Shown here one piece after another: positions 24,951 through 34,314 of a stretch of DNA of 64,000 nucleotides. Every line of letters starts with the position of its first letter. Positions within the stretch are counted from its first letter, which is position 1. The position numbers and the translations under genes were made by a program. This stretch comes from Luteolibacter pohnpeiensis (GTDB lineage Bacteria; Verrucomicrobiota; Verrucomicrobiia; Verrucomicrobiales; Akkermansiaceae): the NCBI RefSeq assembly GCF_016595435.1, contig NZ_JAENIJ010000004.1, forward strand, positions 1 through 64,000, read 5' to 3'. A model generated the notes under the pieces. The model saw nothing but the letters and a program-made list of their open reading frames with translations, did no database searches and was not told the DNA's origin.

Positions 24951-26141
24951 TTAAGCTGTTTCCGCAGAGCCGGAAGGAAGTCGTTCATTGCGGTGAATCC
25001 AGATGCTTTGGACGAGTCCCAGCATGAACATGCAGATCACAATGAAGGTGCCCGAATAGCTCACCAGAGGCATCGGAATCCCGGTAATGGGCATCAGCAG
25101 GACGCACATTCCTATACTCTCAAACAAGTGGGCAAAAAACATCGCCACCACCAAAGAGGCGATCAAGCGCCCGCTGACATCCCGGCTGTAGAAAGCAACG
25201 AATAACCCCTGGACCAGCAGCAGGAGAAACGCGCTCAGCAGCAAAAGGCTGCCGCGAAATCCCTGCTCCTCCGCAATCACGCCGAAAATGTAGTCGTTGT
25301 GAGCGGTATCTTTGGGAATGTAGCCGTTGTCCATCAAGGTTCCGGCAGATTTCCAGCCACTTCCTTTCCAGCCCGACTTCCCAACCGCCATGGAGACGTA
25401 ATATGGGCCGTAGGCATCCCCCTTGGTATTCACGTCCTGCCCTTGGAGCATTCTCAACCAGGTATCAATCCGAGCCGGTCCCCGTTCGGACACCATTGGC
25501 AAAATGATGAAATACAGGATGGGGATAAATCCCGCACCGATCAGCGTCATGAACGATAAATAGCGGAATGGAGCACCACCGACCAACAAGGCGACGACGG
25601 CAACCGGCAGCCAAACCAAGGCCGAACCCATATCCTCCATCTTCACCACCAGGAAAAACGGAATCATTGAGATCACTCCAATGACGCCGATCCGGACCAT
25701 CGGTGCGTTGAAAAACCGATGCAGCTTTGGCAAATCCTGCACCAGCCAGGCGATCAAGAGAATCCCCGAAGTGATTCCCAGATATGCAGGCTGAAACTGG
25801 AATCCGAACAGATCAATCCGGTGAACGTTCTCCTTCTGCACCATCGCCATGAACAGCAAACCCAGACTGATCAGATAAGCAGGCAGTCCCAACCAGCGGA
25901 CCCAGCGGTAATCCACCAAGGCGGTCACGAAATAAACGACGCTGCCAAAAAGGATCCAATATTTTTGCATCTCCGCATAATAGGCACCGGCAGAGCCGTA
26001 TTTGGCCAATTGCGCCGGATTCATCAGATTAATGTTCCGGGCCGCGCTCTCGATCATGAAGACGCCGAAGATGAGGAGCCCGTACATCACCAGCACGAGC
26101 ACCCAGTTCATGCCTAGAATTTTCTTGAGAAACGGTGTCAT
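24951..26141 (-). CDS. rodA: rod-shape/peptidoglycan polymerase RodA (SEDS family)
   Basis: A 396-residue SEDS glycosyltransferase with about ten membrane helices, from the ATG at 26141 (MTPFLKKILGMNWVLVLVMYGLLIFGV). The family core is seen in KMEDMGSALVWLPVAVVALLVGG (the DxGSA region), the long periplasmic loop YGPYYVSMAVGKSGWKGSGWKSAG, NDYIFGVIAEEQGF, and MPITGIPMPLVSYSGTFIV (the P-x-x-G-I-x-x-P-x-x-S-x-G motif). It polymerises lipid II with a class B PBP during elongation. The loop between the third and fourth helices is longer than usual. No mreB or mrdA gene is adjacent. It is divergent from the RuvB gene. Confidence 0.88.
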   Translation of the reverse strand: MTPFLKKILGMNWVLVLVMYGLLIFGVFMIESAARNINLMNPAQLAKYGSAGAYYAEMQKYWILFGSVVYFVTALVDYRWVRWLGLPAYLISLGLLFMAMVQKENVHRIDLFGFQFQPAYLGITSGILLIAWLVQDLPKLHRFFNAPMVRIGVIGVISMIPFFLVVKMEDMGSALVWLPVAVVALLVGGAPFRYLSFMTLIGAGFIPILYFIILPMVSERGPARIDTWLRMLQGQDVNTKGDAYGPYYVSMAVGKSGWKGSGWKSAGTLMDNGYIPKDTAHNDYIFGVIAEEQGFRGSLLLLSAFLLLLVQGLFVAFYSRDVSGRLIASLVVAMFFAHLFESIGMCVLLMPITGIPMPLVSYSGTFIVICMFMLGLVQSIWIHRNERLPSGSAETA

Positions 26142-26293
26142 AAATCGGCCTGAAGGCGACCATACGTTCCCAAGCCGTTGTGGCAAGCAAGGGCTCGACC
26201 CAACATCGCGAAATCAACGCTGACCCGGCAATTGATTCAATTTGGCACTTCTCTCAGCCCCGGCTGTGGGTTCAAATCCAAGTTGCCCGCCGA

Positions 26294-27325
26294 ATGTCCG
26301 AAAACTTCTACCAGCAAACCACCAACGCTCCCGCCACCTCGTTCGATGTCTCGCTCAGGCCACCTGCCTTTTCCGAGTTCATCGGTCAGGAAAAGGTCAA
26401 GGAACGGTTGCTCCTGATGTTGGAAGCCGCGAAGCACCGCGGAGATGTGCTGGACCACGTCCTCCTTTCCGGACCGCCGGGTCTTGGCAAAACGACACTG
26501 GCCAATCTCATCGCAAGAGCGGCAGGAACCCAACTGCACACAACCTCCGGCCCCCAAATCGAAAAGGCGGGCGACCTGGCGGGTATTTTGACCAACATTC
26601 AAAAGGGCGACATTCTTTTCATCGACGAAATCCACCGATTGCACCCTGCCATCGAAGAATACCTCTACCCGGCCATGGAGGATTATCGATTGGATATCAT
26701 CATCGATTCCGGGCCATCCGCGCGGTCGATCCAGATCAATCTGCCGCGATTCACTCTGGTTGGAGCAACCACCCGGTCCGGCATGTTGACCGCTCCATTG
26801 AGATCGCGCTTTGGACTGATCAATCGACTGGATTATTACACCCGCGAGGAGCTCGCACTCATCATCGAACGCTCGGCAGGACTGCTCGAAATACCCGTCG
26901 ATCGGCCAGGCGCGCTCGAAGTCGCATCCCGCTCACGCGGCACCCCACGGGTCGCCAACGCCCTGCTGCGCTGGGTCCGCGACTATGCCCAGGTCCGCGG
27001 CGGCGGCGAAATCAACGGCTCTACCGCCGATGCCGCGCTCGCGATGATCGATATCGATTCCGAAGGGCTCGATGAGATGGATAAACGTCTGCTTGAGGCT
27101 CTCATTTACAAATTCAACGGGGGCCCGGTCGGTTTGAACTCGCTTGCCGTTGCCGTAGGAGAAGATGCGGCCACGATCGAAGAAGTCCACGAGCCGTTCC
27201 TCATCATGCAAGGATTTCTCCAGCGCACCCCGCGCGGCAGAACGGCGATGGGTGCTGCCTATCGAAAAATCGGTGCTCCGGTCCCGCCTTCCAGACCGGA
27301 TGATTCGCAAGCGAGTCTCTTCTGA
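26294..27325 (+). CDS. ruvB: Holliday junction helicase RuvB
   Basis: A 343-residue AAA+ ATPase of normal RuvB length from the ATG at 26294. Motifs: [18 protein letters not shown], Walker [10 protein letters not shown], Walker [26 protein letters not shown], sensor [18 protein letters not shown], sensor-2 [19 protein letters not shown], and the winged-helix domain with [12 protein letters not shown]. It is the hexameric motor for RuvA-RuvB branch migration. RuvA and RuvC are not adjacent. Sequence from 26180 in frame is open but lacks family similarity. Confidence 0.96.
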   Translation: MSENFYQQTTNAPATSFDVSLRPPAFSEFIGQEKVKERLLLMLEAAKHRGDVLDHVLLSGPPGLGKTTLANLIARAAGTQLHTTSGPQIEKAGDLAGILTNIQKGDILFIDEIHRLHPAIEEYLYPAMEDYRLDIIIDSGPSARSIQINLPRFTLVGATTRSGMLTAPLRSRFGLINRLDYYTREELALIIERSAGLLEIPVDRPGALEVASRSRGTPRVANALLRWVRDYAQVRGGGEINGSTADAALAMIDIDSEGLDEMDKRLLEALIYKFNGGPVGLNSLAVAVGEDAATIEEVHEPFLIMQGFLQRTPRGRTAMGAAYRKIGAPVPPSRPDDSQASLF

Positions 27326-27405
27326 CCGATTCCGCCTGAAATTCCCATTTCCTAACTGCCGATTCCGACCTTACCATTGCTCGACCACCCGAACCACCCA
27401 TTGCC

Positions 27406-27831
27406 ATGAATGCCATCGTCAAGGAAACCGTAGATCGTTGTCGCGATGCCGGATTGCGCCGCACCAAGGCACTTGAAGAGCTCATCAGCACCTTGCTGGA
27501 GTCCGGCCGCCCGATGACCCTGGCGGAGCTCGCAAGCTCGGACCGCCTCGCCGAACAATGCGATAAGGCCACGGTTTTCCGTTTGCTTCAGCGGTTGATT
27601 GAGCACGGCATGGTCCGCCGTCTGGGCCTGCACGAGCGGGCTGCGTATTTCACCTTACTTTTGCCAGGCCGCCATAATGATTACCTGATTTGCACCAGTT
27701 GCGGTAGCATTGAAGCCATCAAAGCTCCCTGCCCGGTGCATGAGTTGGAGGATGAAATCCGCGAAAAGACCGGCTTCCGCAACTTGTATCACGAACTTGA
27801 GTTTTTCGGTCTCTGCCCCGCCTGCCCCTGA
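27406..27831 (+). CDS. Fur-family metal regulator, Zur-like
   Basis: A 141-residue regulator. A winged HTH occupies residues 10-75 (TKALEELISTLLESGRPMTLAEL, ATVFRLLQRLIEHGMVRRL). The C-terminal dimerisation/metal domain has HNDYLICTSCG (Cys96, Cys99) and a second pair CPAC (Cys137, Cys140), the structural zinc site; His90, Glu103 and His129 are candidate sensory ligands. Whether it senses zinc or iron cannot be fixed from sequence. Zur is favoured by the ZigA-like GTPase encoded at 56.6 kb, which is typically Zur-controlled. It lies between RuvB and a TPM-like gene. Confidence 0.82.
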   Translation: MNAIVKETVDRCRDAGLRRTKALEELISTLLESGRPMTLAELASSDRLAEQCDKATVFRLLQRLIEHGMVRRLGLHERAAYFTLLLPGRHNDYLICTSCGSIEAIKAPCPVHELEDEIREKTGFRNLYHELEFFGLCPACP

Positions 27832-27855
27832 ACGGTTATTCCCCGCATTCCCCCA

Positions 27856-28419
27856 ATGTTGTGCCCCTACTGTCAAAATCGACTTCGTGCCGGGGCGCCT
27901 GAATGCCCGTCGTGCCGCCTGACCTTTCCGCGCACCAGTTCACTCCTCGGCGCGACGCCGCGGCTGAACCCAATCGTCGCGGATACCGTCTTTGTCCTGC
28001 GGCCCGCCGAAATCACCAAGATTCGGAAACGGGTCGCCCAGCTTTACTGGAGATTTCCGCAGCTCACGTTGCAAGTCATTCTGCTCGAATGCCCTCCGCC
28101 TCATCCACTGCGGCTGCATGCATTTTGGCTGTTCAATGCCGGTGCCTTTGCGAGCGAATCCAAACGCGGCCGAAACAATCACGCGATTCTGCTGACCATC
28201 GATCCCTCCCGCGCAGAAGCCGCCATCATGCCGGGCTACGGCCTGGAAGAATTGCTGCGGCCTGAAGACCTCGGCCATTTGCTTTCCACGGCGGGCCTGG
28301 AATGGGAAGAAAAACGTTGGGCAGCGGGGATTCTGCAGGTGCTGGATGGGCTCGATCAATTGCTCGAAATCTGTGCCATCCCGGACGGCGGACATTCGCC
28401 CGCCGCCGCCGATTTTTAA
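27856..28419 (+). CDS. zinc-ribbon protein with TPM-like domain
   Basis: A 187-residue protein. A zinc ribbon at the N-terminus uses Cys3, Cys6, Cys17 and Cys20 (LCPYCQNRLRAG...CPSC). Residues about 45-170 resemble the TPM (TLP18.3/Psb32/MOLO-1) fold: ITKIRKRVAQLYWRFPQLTLQVILLE, FWLFNAGAF, AILLTIDPSRAEAAIMPGYGLEELLRPEDL. No signal peptide or membrane helix is seen, unlike most TPM proteins, so it is probably cytosolic. It follows the Fur-like gene by 24 bases and may be co-transcribed. Function unknown. Confidence 0.65.
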   Translation: MLCPYCQNRLRAGAPECPSCRLTFPRTSSLLGATPRLNPIVADTVFVLRPAEITKIRKRVAQLYWRFPQLTLQVILLECPPPHPLRLHAFWLFNAGAFASESKRGRNNHAILLTIDPSRAEAAIMPGYGLEELLRPEDLGHLLSTAGLEWEEKRWAAGILQVLDGLDQLLEICAIPDGGHSPAAADF

Positions 28420-28455
28420 CCAGCCTATCGCCTCAACGGAGGCTGGCCCGTCCCA

Positions 28456-30534
28456 TCAATCGGTTTCGCTGGCCTGAAGTCGGAGGAATCCGCCACCGGT
28501 ATCTGCTGGCACTTTGATCTCGTAACGAGTCGTTTCCGAATCTTCGTCGATTTGGGTAATGTAAGCGCCAGGGACGTCCGTCCAGGTTGTCAAATCGTAG
28601 CTGATTTGGGGCGTCAGGGAGACACCGGTCAGTTCATTGCGAACCTGGAATTCCAGAACGACATAGGTTTCTCCCGATTCAGTGACTACCGATGGCTTCA
28701 TCTCATCCGAGCCATCATCGTCGGCGCCAAGATTCATCGCATATCGCACCAGATTGGGCAGTCCATCCGGGAATGGAGTCGCTGTTGGCAATGCATCATC
28801 GCCCGTGAGGCCGAGTTCGGCCGTCCAATCCTCGAAATCCGTGGTCGTTCCTGAGTCCTCACCCTCAAGGATCGTCGAATAGCCGTCATAATAACTCAGA
28901 TAAGGCACCGGCACCCAGCCTTCGTGGTTGGCCGGCACCACGGGAATCAACTGCCCCACATTGGAACTGGTGCTGGTGACAAAAATTCTGCCGTTGTTCA
29001 ACAAGATCGCATAAACCCGATCACTGCTGCAGACGTTTTGCAATTCCCAGTCACTGTCGCTGTAGAGCGAATAGGGATCCGTATCGTCACTGGAATTGAA
29101 GAGACGTCCACCTGAAAGTTGGAGCGTCAAACTCTCACCATTACTCGCCGACACTCCATACGAACCACCGCCTTGTGAAACGAGGGTGAAAGACTCGGGT
29201 TCATCGGAGCTGTCCGACAAGATGCCACCAGTCTCTCCCTCAATTTCGATCCCGATATCGGTGACTTTGTTAAATGTTCCTACCCAGTCACTGCTCGACG
29301 CAGTTGGGAATCCTGTCCGGCTCGCCACCACGCTGGTGAAATCCGCCCAATAGTGGCGGGAATCGCTTTCATACGATGTTGAACTATCAGAAATCAGAAT
29401 CGTGTCATCGTCCACAATCTTGAGTTCAAGCCGCTCGTATTCGGTCGAACCATCGCCTTCTGAAGTGGCTTCTTCACTGATCCATGAACCGCCACTGGAA
29501 ACGAGATCGATGCTGCCGGATTCACTGCCGTTATTGTAGGACAAGGTGTAGACCAGACCCGGCAATTTCTCCACCAAACTGGCAGTTCCGCTGATGGTAT
29601 CGGTCTCAATCGGACCGTCTTCCGATTCGACGTTGAATTCATAACCCTTGAATTGCCAGCCGCTCACCCCTTCAGCAGGAAATTGCTCGGAACTCGGAGC
29701 GATTGCCCGCACCTTGATCAGGGTCGTCGATCCGTAGACGGCAGCTTGCAGTGCGTCATCAATGGTATCATCCACATCCACAGCGGCATATCCGCCAAGT
29801 TCGATCCAAAACGTATCGCCGGCCTGCAAAGTTCCAGCTGGGATTTGGTAAGTAAGCGCCGCCGTCGATGGATCGTCCGAATACAAACGCTGCACGCCCA
29901 TATCGTCCTCATCGAGAATTTGGATCGATAACTGATCATCCAGGTGTGAGCCGAAACTGGCGTAGGGCGTCAAAGAAATGCTCAGCGCCTTCGATGGATC
30001 AATCACGTAAGCACCATTCGCCCAAGCGCCTCCCGTCAGAGTGGCGGTCAGAGGCTCAGGATAATCATCCCCAGACAAATTCAACGAAACGGTAACACCA
30101 GAAGCGCTGATCGAGTAGGTCCCGCTTGGAAAGTAGGAATCGATTTCGCCTTGAGTCTGCGCTCCCCAGCCATCTCCATCCACGCCGAAAATCCAGCTTT
30201 GCTCATCTTCATCGAACGAGAAAACCCCGTCGTTGAAGGAATATGACTGAGCTGAAGGAAATGTGGAAGACGCGGGTAAAGTCAGCACTGGGGCATCCAG
30301 GCCATCGAGGTCCTCGCCCTCAATCTCGGCCCAAAATCCGAAGGCTCCGCCGTCATTAGGATCATCCTCCACCGACTGCATCAGGGAGTATTCCGTATCA
30401 TTCGTTTGCTGATAACGGATCGATTTTTCAACAATGACCGACTCAACGCCAGCCACGAGATGGAGGGAAGTTCCAAGCACCATCGCCACACTGAGCATCC
30501 CAGCGGGGAGGAATGGGGAAGAATCCAGTTTCAT
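28456..30534 (-). CDS. large acidic secreted protein, unknown function
   Basis: A 692-residue protein from the ATG at 30534, with signal peptide MKLDSSPFLPAGMLSVAMVLGTSLHLVAG. The mature part is Asp/Glu/Ser/Gly-rich and beta-like, with internally related stretches (SGGSWISEEATSEGDGSTEY, GGSYGVSASNGESLTLQLSGGRLFNSSDD). Near the C-terminus is the verrucomicrobial module DWTAELGLTGDDALPTATPFPDGLPNLVRYAMNLG, then ISYDLTTWTDVPG and FLRLQASETD. This module resembles C-terminal regions of exported proteins in the phylum, but there is no PEP-CTERM tail. The function is not recognisable. It is divergent from the L,D-transpeptidase gene. Confidence 0.7.
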   Translation of the reverse strand: MKLDSSPFLPAGMLSVAMVLGTSLHLVAGVESVIVEKSIRYQQTNDTEYSLMQSVEDDPNDGGAFGFWAEIEGEDLDGLDAPVLTLPASSTFPSAQSYSFNDGVFSFDEDEQSWIFGVDGDGWGAQTQGEIDSYFPSGTYSISASGVTVSLNLSGDDYPEPLTATLTGGAWANGAYVIDPSKALSISLTPYASFGSHLDDQLSIQILDEDDMGVQRLYSDDPSTAALTYQIPAGTLQAGDTFWIELGGYAAVDVDDTIDDALQAAVYGSTTLIKVRAIAPSSEQFPAEGVSGWQFKGYEFNVESEDGPIETDTISGTASLVEKLPGLVYTLSYNNGSESGSIDLVSSGGSWISEEATSEGDGSTEYERLELKIVDDDTILISDSSTSYESDSRHYWADFTSVVASRTGFPTASSSDWVGTFNKVTDIGIEIEGETGGILSDSSDEPESFTLVSQGGGSYGVSASNGESLTLQLSGGRLFNSSDDTDPYSLYSDSDWELQNVCSSDRVYAILLNNGRIFVTSTSSNVGQLIPVVPANHEGWVPVPYLSYYDGYSTILEGEDSGTTTDFEDWTAELGLTGDDALPTATPFPDGLPNLVRYAMNLGADDDGSDEMKPSVVTESGETYVVLEFQVRNELTGVSLTPQISYDLTTWTDVPGAYITQIDEDSETTRYEIKVPADTGGGFLRLQASETD

Positions 30535-30586
30535 TGTCTTCAAAATGTCAGGGGATCAACACGTCTTCGGAAGGAGTCCGGAAGTC

Positions 30587-30621
30587 TTAAAAAAGCTGTG
30601 TTTTTTCAACAGCGTTTTTAA
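30587..30621. terminator. AT-rich inverted repeat in divergent intergenic region
   Basis: TTAAAAAAGCTGT and ACAGCGTTTTTAA form a stem with one bulge/mismatch around GTTTTTTCA, within the 299 bases between the large secreted protein (start 30534, minus) and the L,D-transpeptidase (start 30834, plus). Terminator-like, but oddly placed upstream of both genes. Nothing else is evident in this gap. Confidence 0.35.
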
Positions 30622-30833
30622 GGACACACACCTTGATGTGAAGCAAAAACACCCTTGCTGCATTCATCTAAAATCAAGCTCCCAGACTATCAATGAGTTC
30701 AGAGAGCAAGTATACAAATGGTGGAATTTCAGCCACCAACCTAACAATCACTCTTTCCTCCACCTGAAAGATGACAATCCACCACTTGATTTCCAACGCC
30801 TTTCCCCGATACTGCACTCGACTTCGAATTGCT

Positions 30834-31514
30834 ATGAATCGCTCAAAAATCCTAGCCTTGGCCGCAGCTGTATGCACTGCCGCCGGCCTCTCCTCCTGTT
30901 CCATCACTCAGCCGGCAGGCTCCAATCTGGCCGCCTATCAAGCGTACGACCGCCCTGCCACGCTGCCAACCAATCCGAACAATGTCCGGGTGAAAGTCTC
31001 ACTCAGCAAGCAACGCACCTACGTGATGGAAGGCTCCAAGATTCTCCTGGTGATGCCTGTTTCCGTAGGAGCTCCATCCAGCCCAACACCTACCGGCAAT
31101 TTCACGATTTACAATAAGGTCGAGAAAAAGCGCGCGAACAGCCACGGCTACGCTTACAGCGGCAAACAGGTAAAGCAGACCTTGCTCTCCAACAAACCGA
31201 GCGGTTGGTCCTTCAAGGGCACCCCGATGCCATACTGGAGCGAGTTCAAAACCAATTACGGATTCCACACCGGCTGGGTCAAAAACCACCCCTGCACCCA
31301 CGGTTGCATCCGCATGCATGAAAACGTGGCTCCAAAATTCTTCCGCCTGATCAAGGAGGGAACACCGGTCAACATCGCTTACACCCAGCCTGAAGATGCA
31401 ACCGTCGGCAACATCCCACTTCCTCCGGACGCAGGCCCATTGCCAGATTACGATGGCTCAATGTATATCACGGACGGCTACTTCAACCATCACAAGAAGC
31501 CGACTTTCAATTGA
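30834..31514 (+). CDS. L,D-transpeptidase (YkuD) lipoprotein
   Basis: A 226-residue protein from the ATG at 30834. A lipoprotein signal ends in LSSC (Cys22). The YkuD catalytic domain spans about 50-185: VRVKVSLSKQRTYVMEGSKILLVMPVSVGAPSSPTPTGNFTIYNK, MPYWSEF, GFHTGWV, and the active-site HGCIRMH with His156 and Cys158. These enzymes form 3-3 crosslinks in peptidoglycan or attach lipoproteins to it. It acts in the periplasm, presumably anchored to a membrane. It ends before a strong bidirectional terminator. Confidence 0.88.
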   Translation: MNRSKILALAAAVCTAAGLSSCSITQPAGSNLAAYQAYDRPATLPTNPNNVRVKVSLSKQRTYVMEGSKILLVMPVSVGAPSSPTPTGNFTIYNKVEKKRANSHGYAYSGKQVKQTLLSNKPSGWSFKGTPMPYWSEFKTNYGFHTGWVKNHPCTHGCIRMHENVAPKFFRLIKEGTPVNIAYTQPEDATVGNIPLPPDAGPLPDYDGSMYITDGYFNHHKKPTFN

Positions 31515-31546
31515 TTCCGTCAGCGACCTGATCGCCTGACTTTTGC

Positions 31547-31579
31547 AAAACGCCCGTGCCAGCAAGGCCCGGGCGTTTT
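31547..31579. terminator. bidirectional terminator
   Basis: AAAACGCCCGTGCC and GGCCCGGGCGTTTT form a long stem with one mismatch and an AGCAA loop, with TTTT on one side and AAAA on the other, between the convergent transpeptidase and cytochrome genes. Confidence 0.8.
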
Positions 31580-31592
31580 CTGTTTTGATCGC

Positions 31593-31994
31593 TCAAAGCG
31601 CTTTCACACCGATCACATAGTCGAGCACTGCCTGCTCATCGGACGATGCCAATCCTGCGTGCCGAATCATTTTCGGCATCGCATCTTCCCAATCCAGAAT
31701 ATCCACCTCTTTCGGCAGCATGTATTCGTGGCACTCGCCACATTTCAGCATGTAGACCTCGTGTCCGCGTTGCAGACGCGACAGCGGCTTGCCACTTTTG
31801 GCGGCCATTTCCGCGCTCGGATTCGGAACCTCAGAAATGCCACCCACCTCCGGATCATTGCCAGCAGGGATATCGCCAGAAATGGAACCGCTTCCGGAAC
31901 CTGCGCAGGCACTCAACAATGCCAGCGCCGGGATTGCCAAAATCTTCAAAGACCAATTTCGCATACCTGAACTATTCATATTCCTAAAATTCAC
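31593..31994 (-). CDS. monohaem c-type cytochrome lipoprotein
   Basis: About 133 residues. The signal ends in the lipobox LLSAC (Cys30 counted from GTG 31994). A Gly/Ser/Pro-rich linker is followed by a small cytochrome-c domain with the haem site CGECH (85-89) and an axial Met candidate in AMPKMIRHAGL. It is an anchored periplasmic electron carrier or sensor. The start is uncertain: GTG 31994 has GAGG four bases upstream, while ATG 31979 would shorten it by five residues. It is a single gene between the terminator and the sigma-factor cluster on the other strand. Confidence 0.8.
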   Translation of the reverse strand: MNFRNMNSSGMRNWSLKILAIPALALLSACAGSGSGSISGDIPAGNDPEVGGISEVPNPSAEMAAKSGKPLSRLQRGHEVYMLKCGECHEYMLPKEVDILDWEDAMPKMIRHAGLASSDEQAVLDYVIGVKAL

Positions 31995-32126
31995 TCAACC
32001 TCGGAAATCCCCCTCTTTTGGCACCGTAACCGATCCCGCCCATCAGGCGAAATCGCTTCGTTCGCCCAAATCAATCTGCTAACCAAATCCATTTTCCGGT
32101 ATGCGCTAGAAAGCAGAACCAATCGA

Positions 32127-32660
32127 ATGGACGTTGATTCCGATATCCCCTTCATCAAGCTTCTGACGGATCACCAACCGGTGATTTGCTCATTTGTCAT
32201 TTCGTTGCTCCCTGGTGCGCCTGGCGTGGACGATGTGATTCAGGAGACCAACGTGGTTCTATGGAAAAAACGCGACCAATTCGAATTGGGAACGAATTTC
32301 CGGGCATGGGCGCTAACGATCGCCCGGTTTCAGGTGATGGCCCATTTACGCGATCTGCGGCAGCGGCGCTGGGTGACACTGGATGAAGATGTCGCGCAAC
32401 TGTTAGCCGAGGAGTTGATCGACCAACCCGATCCGGAATTCACCGAACGTCGTTTCGCAGCGCTATCGAATTGCTTGCTGAAGCTGCGCCCGGAGGACCG
32501 GGATCTGCTGATGCAGCGATATTGGCGCAGGATCGGCTTACAGGATTTCGCAACCAGCCGCCAACGCTCGCTGAGTGGGCTCAAAGTTCAACTTTTCCGG
32601 CTAAGGGCCGCGTTGAAGCGTTGTGTCGAAAATCAAATGAGCAGCGATCCCACTTCATGA
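32127..32660 (+). CDS. ECF sigma factor (Rhodopirellula/Verrucomicrobium family)
   Basis: A 177-residue extracytoplasmic-function sigma factor. Region 2 is seen as VICSFVISLLPGAPGVDDVIQETNVVLWKKRDQFELGTNFRAWALTIARFQVMAHLRDLRQR. Region 4 is ERRFAALSNCLLKLRPEDRDLLMQRYW followed by ATSRQRSLSGLKVQLFRLRAALKRCV. The SLSGLKVQLFRLRxxLxxCV tail is typical of the ECF group abundant in planctomycetes and verrucomicrobia. Its stop overlaps the start of the FecR-like gene (ATGA), so sigma factor and membrane partner are made in a fixed ratio. It probably drives the LamG surface genes downstream. Confidence 0.9.
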   Translation: MDVDSDIPFIKLLTDHQPVICSFVISLLPGAPGVDDVIQETNVVLWKKRDQFELGTNFRAWALTIARFQVMAHLRDLRQRRWVTLDEDVAQLLAEELIDQPDPEFTERRFAALSNCLLKLRPEDRDLLMQRYWRRIGLQDFATSRQRSLSGLKVQLFRLRAALKRCVENQMSSDPTS

Positions 32661-34198
32661 AATCCGGGAAAATCAACTCGCGACGGCTTGAGCAGGCGCT
32701 CCAGGATCTGGACGACGGCGCATTAAGCCAAAGCGACCAGCAATGGTTGATGGATCAAATGCGAGATCATCCCGAAGCGCGCCGCGCCTATCGCGAGCAC
32801 ATGACGCTTTCGGCCGGGCTTCATCATCTCGCACATCAATTGGCGCCGAGCGAGCTGGCATTGCCTGAAACACCATCCAGATGGCAAAGCATCCAGTGGA
32901 AAAAGACCGCCGCGATCGCTGCATCCATCGCCTTGTTGGCAACCGGCATCATCTTTTATCCAAAGACCCAGCCCCACGTATCGGTTCACCCCGGAGCCGA
33001 TACAGCCTGGAAATATTCCAGTGGCGGGATTGGAAAAGATGGGAACTTCCTGCCCGGCACCCGGGTCAGCCTGGATCATGGCTCGCTGGAAGTCACCATG
33101 CCGAGCGGGACTCGGGTGCTGCTGGAAGGGCCTGCCGAACTGGAATATCACAACCCCTTGCTTGTCACTCTGGCGAGTGGCCGCGGCTGGTTCGAGGTTG
33201 CGCACGAGGACACCGGCTTTGAGGTTCACACCGAGAGACTGCGAATCACCGATGTGGGAACGCGCTTCGGAGTTTCCTCCTCGATTGGTCGGGACCGGGT
33301 GCAAGTTGATTCCGGCACCGTGCTGCTGCAATCCAACTTTGATGGCATTCCCGCGATGGAGTTGAAGTCCGGGCAAGCCGCAGTGGCGGATCTGGTTGGA
33401 AGACCGAGCAGAACCCCGGTGGACCCGGCTTTGTTCTTAAACAAGCTACCGGACAAAATGGTCTCGATCCATTGGAGCTTCGATCAAATGGCCGGGAACA
33501 GTTTCTCCGCCAATGCCGTTGGCATGAAGGCCGAACCGATTCGGCTGGCCGGCTTTAACGCGCCACCGAACCAGGCGCGCTTGATCCCCGGAGCATTCGG
33601 CCAGGCATTGGATCTCACAGCTGGCGATGCCTATGGCATCAGCAACTATCCGGGCATTTCCGGCAACGGCCCTAGAACTGTCGCCTTATGGATCAAAGGC
33701 TTCCCCATCGACCGTCGCTACTCCGAAATGGGAGTTCGCTACACGCCATCAGTCGTCATGTGGGGAGATCCAAATATCCCCGGTGCCAGTTGGACCTTTC
33801 GCGCCCACTGCGTCACCGGCGTGATCGGAACCCAATGGGGAAATAATGGTTGGCAAACCTCGGGTGATTTCCATGAAACGCCGGTTCTCGATGGGAAATG
33901 GCACCACATCGCCAGCGTTTACACAGGCAATGTTGATGAACATGGAGCGGTCGAAATCCGCCACTACATTGATGGTAAAAAAGTCCACTTCATGCACTCT
34001 GAAGTAGGCAACAGCGTGAACACTTGGGGAGGCGGTAAAGATTCCGCCAAGCTTCGGATTGCTTACGATGGAATGTTCCCTTCCGGACCCGAAAATGTGC
34101 CTGTCGCCGTGGACGAACTTTACATTGTTCGCGACGCTCTCAGTGACAAACAGGTCGAAACGCTTTATCGCGAGAATCGAATTCCCACGGAAAATTGA
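32657..34198 (+). CDS. FecR-type anti-sigma membrane protein with LamG sensor domain
   Basis: A 513-residue protein from the ATG at 32657. The cytoplasmic part is residues 1-85 (anti-sigma-like, LEQALQDLDDGALSQSDQQWLMDQMRDHPEARRAYREHM), followed by a single membrane helix (AAIAASIALLATGIIFY). A FecR domain spans about 120-240 (TRVSLDHGSLEVTMPSGTRVLLEGPAELEYHNPLLVTLASGRGWFEV, ITDVGTRFGVSS). A concanavalin-like LamG domain runs from about 270 to the end (IHWSFDQMAGNSF, ALDLTAGDAYGIS, VALWIKGFP, GKWHHIASVY, VAVDELYIVRDALS). FecR proteins transmit a periplasmic signal to a partner sigma factor; here LamG may sense a glycan. It is coupled to the ECF sigma gene by overlap. Confidence 0.88.
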   Translation: MKSGKINSRRLEQALQDLDDGALSQSDQQWLMDQMRDHPEARRAYREHMTLSAGLHHLAHQLAPSELALPETPSRWQSIQWKKTAAIAASIALLATGIIFYPKTQPHVSVHPGADTAWKYSSGGIGKDGNFLPGTRVSLDHGSLEVTMPSGTRVLLEGPAELEYHNPLLVTLASGRGWFEVAHEDTGFEVHTERLRITDVGTRFGVSSSIGRDRVQVDSGTVLLQSNFDGIPAMELKSGQAAVADLVGRPSRTPVDPALFLNKLPDKMVSIHWSFDQMAGNSFSANAVGMKAEPIRLAGFNAPPNQARLIPGAFGQALDLTAGDAYGISNYPGISGNGPRTVALWIKGFPIDRRYSEMGVRYTPSVVMWGDPNIPGASWTFRAHCVTGVIGTQWGNNGWQTSGDFHETPVLDGKWHHIASVYTGNVDEHGAVEIRHYIDGKKVHFMHSEVGNSVNTWGGGKDSAKLRIAYDGMFPSGPENVPVAVDELYIVRDALSDKQVETLYRENRIPTEN

Positions 34199-34203
34199 GG
34201 TCG

Positions 34204-34230
34204 GCGGATTTTTTTCAAAAATCCCGCTAA
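34204..34230. terminator. hairpin after the FecR-LamG gene
   Basis: GCGGATTTTTT and AAAAATCCCGC form an imperfect stem directly after the stop at 34198. It may attenuate read-through into the LamG genes. Confidence 0.35.
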
Positions 34231-34314
34231 CGTTTTCAAATTGGAGGTATTCCCTAATGCCGGTGCACCTTGCAGCGGCATTGAGACAAAAATCCAACAA
34301 CCATCCATTCCTCC

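Noticed and set aside
26225-26290. tRNA-like sequence with a GGGTTCAAATCC T-loop
   Set aside because: T-stem has two mismatches, no D-arm or anticodon arm fits, and the acceptor stem pairs only in part.
28420-28446. CCAGCCT...AGGCTGG hairpin between convergent genes
   Set aside because: Seven-bp stem with a long loop and no T run on either strand; too weak to call a terminator.
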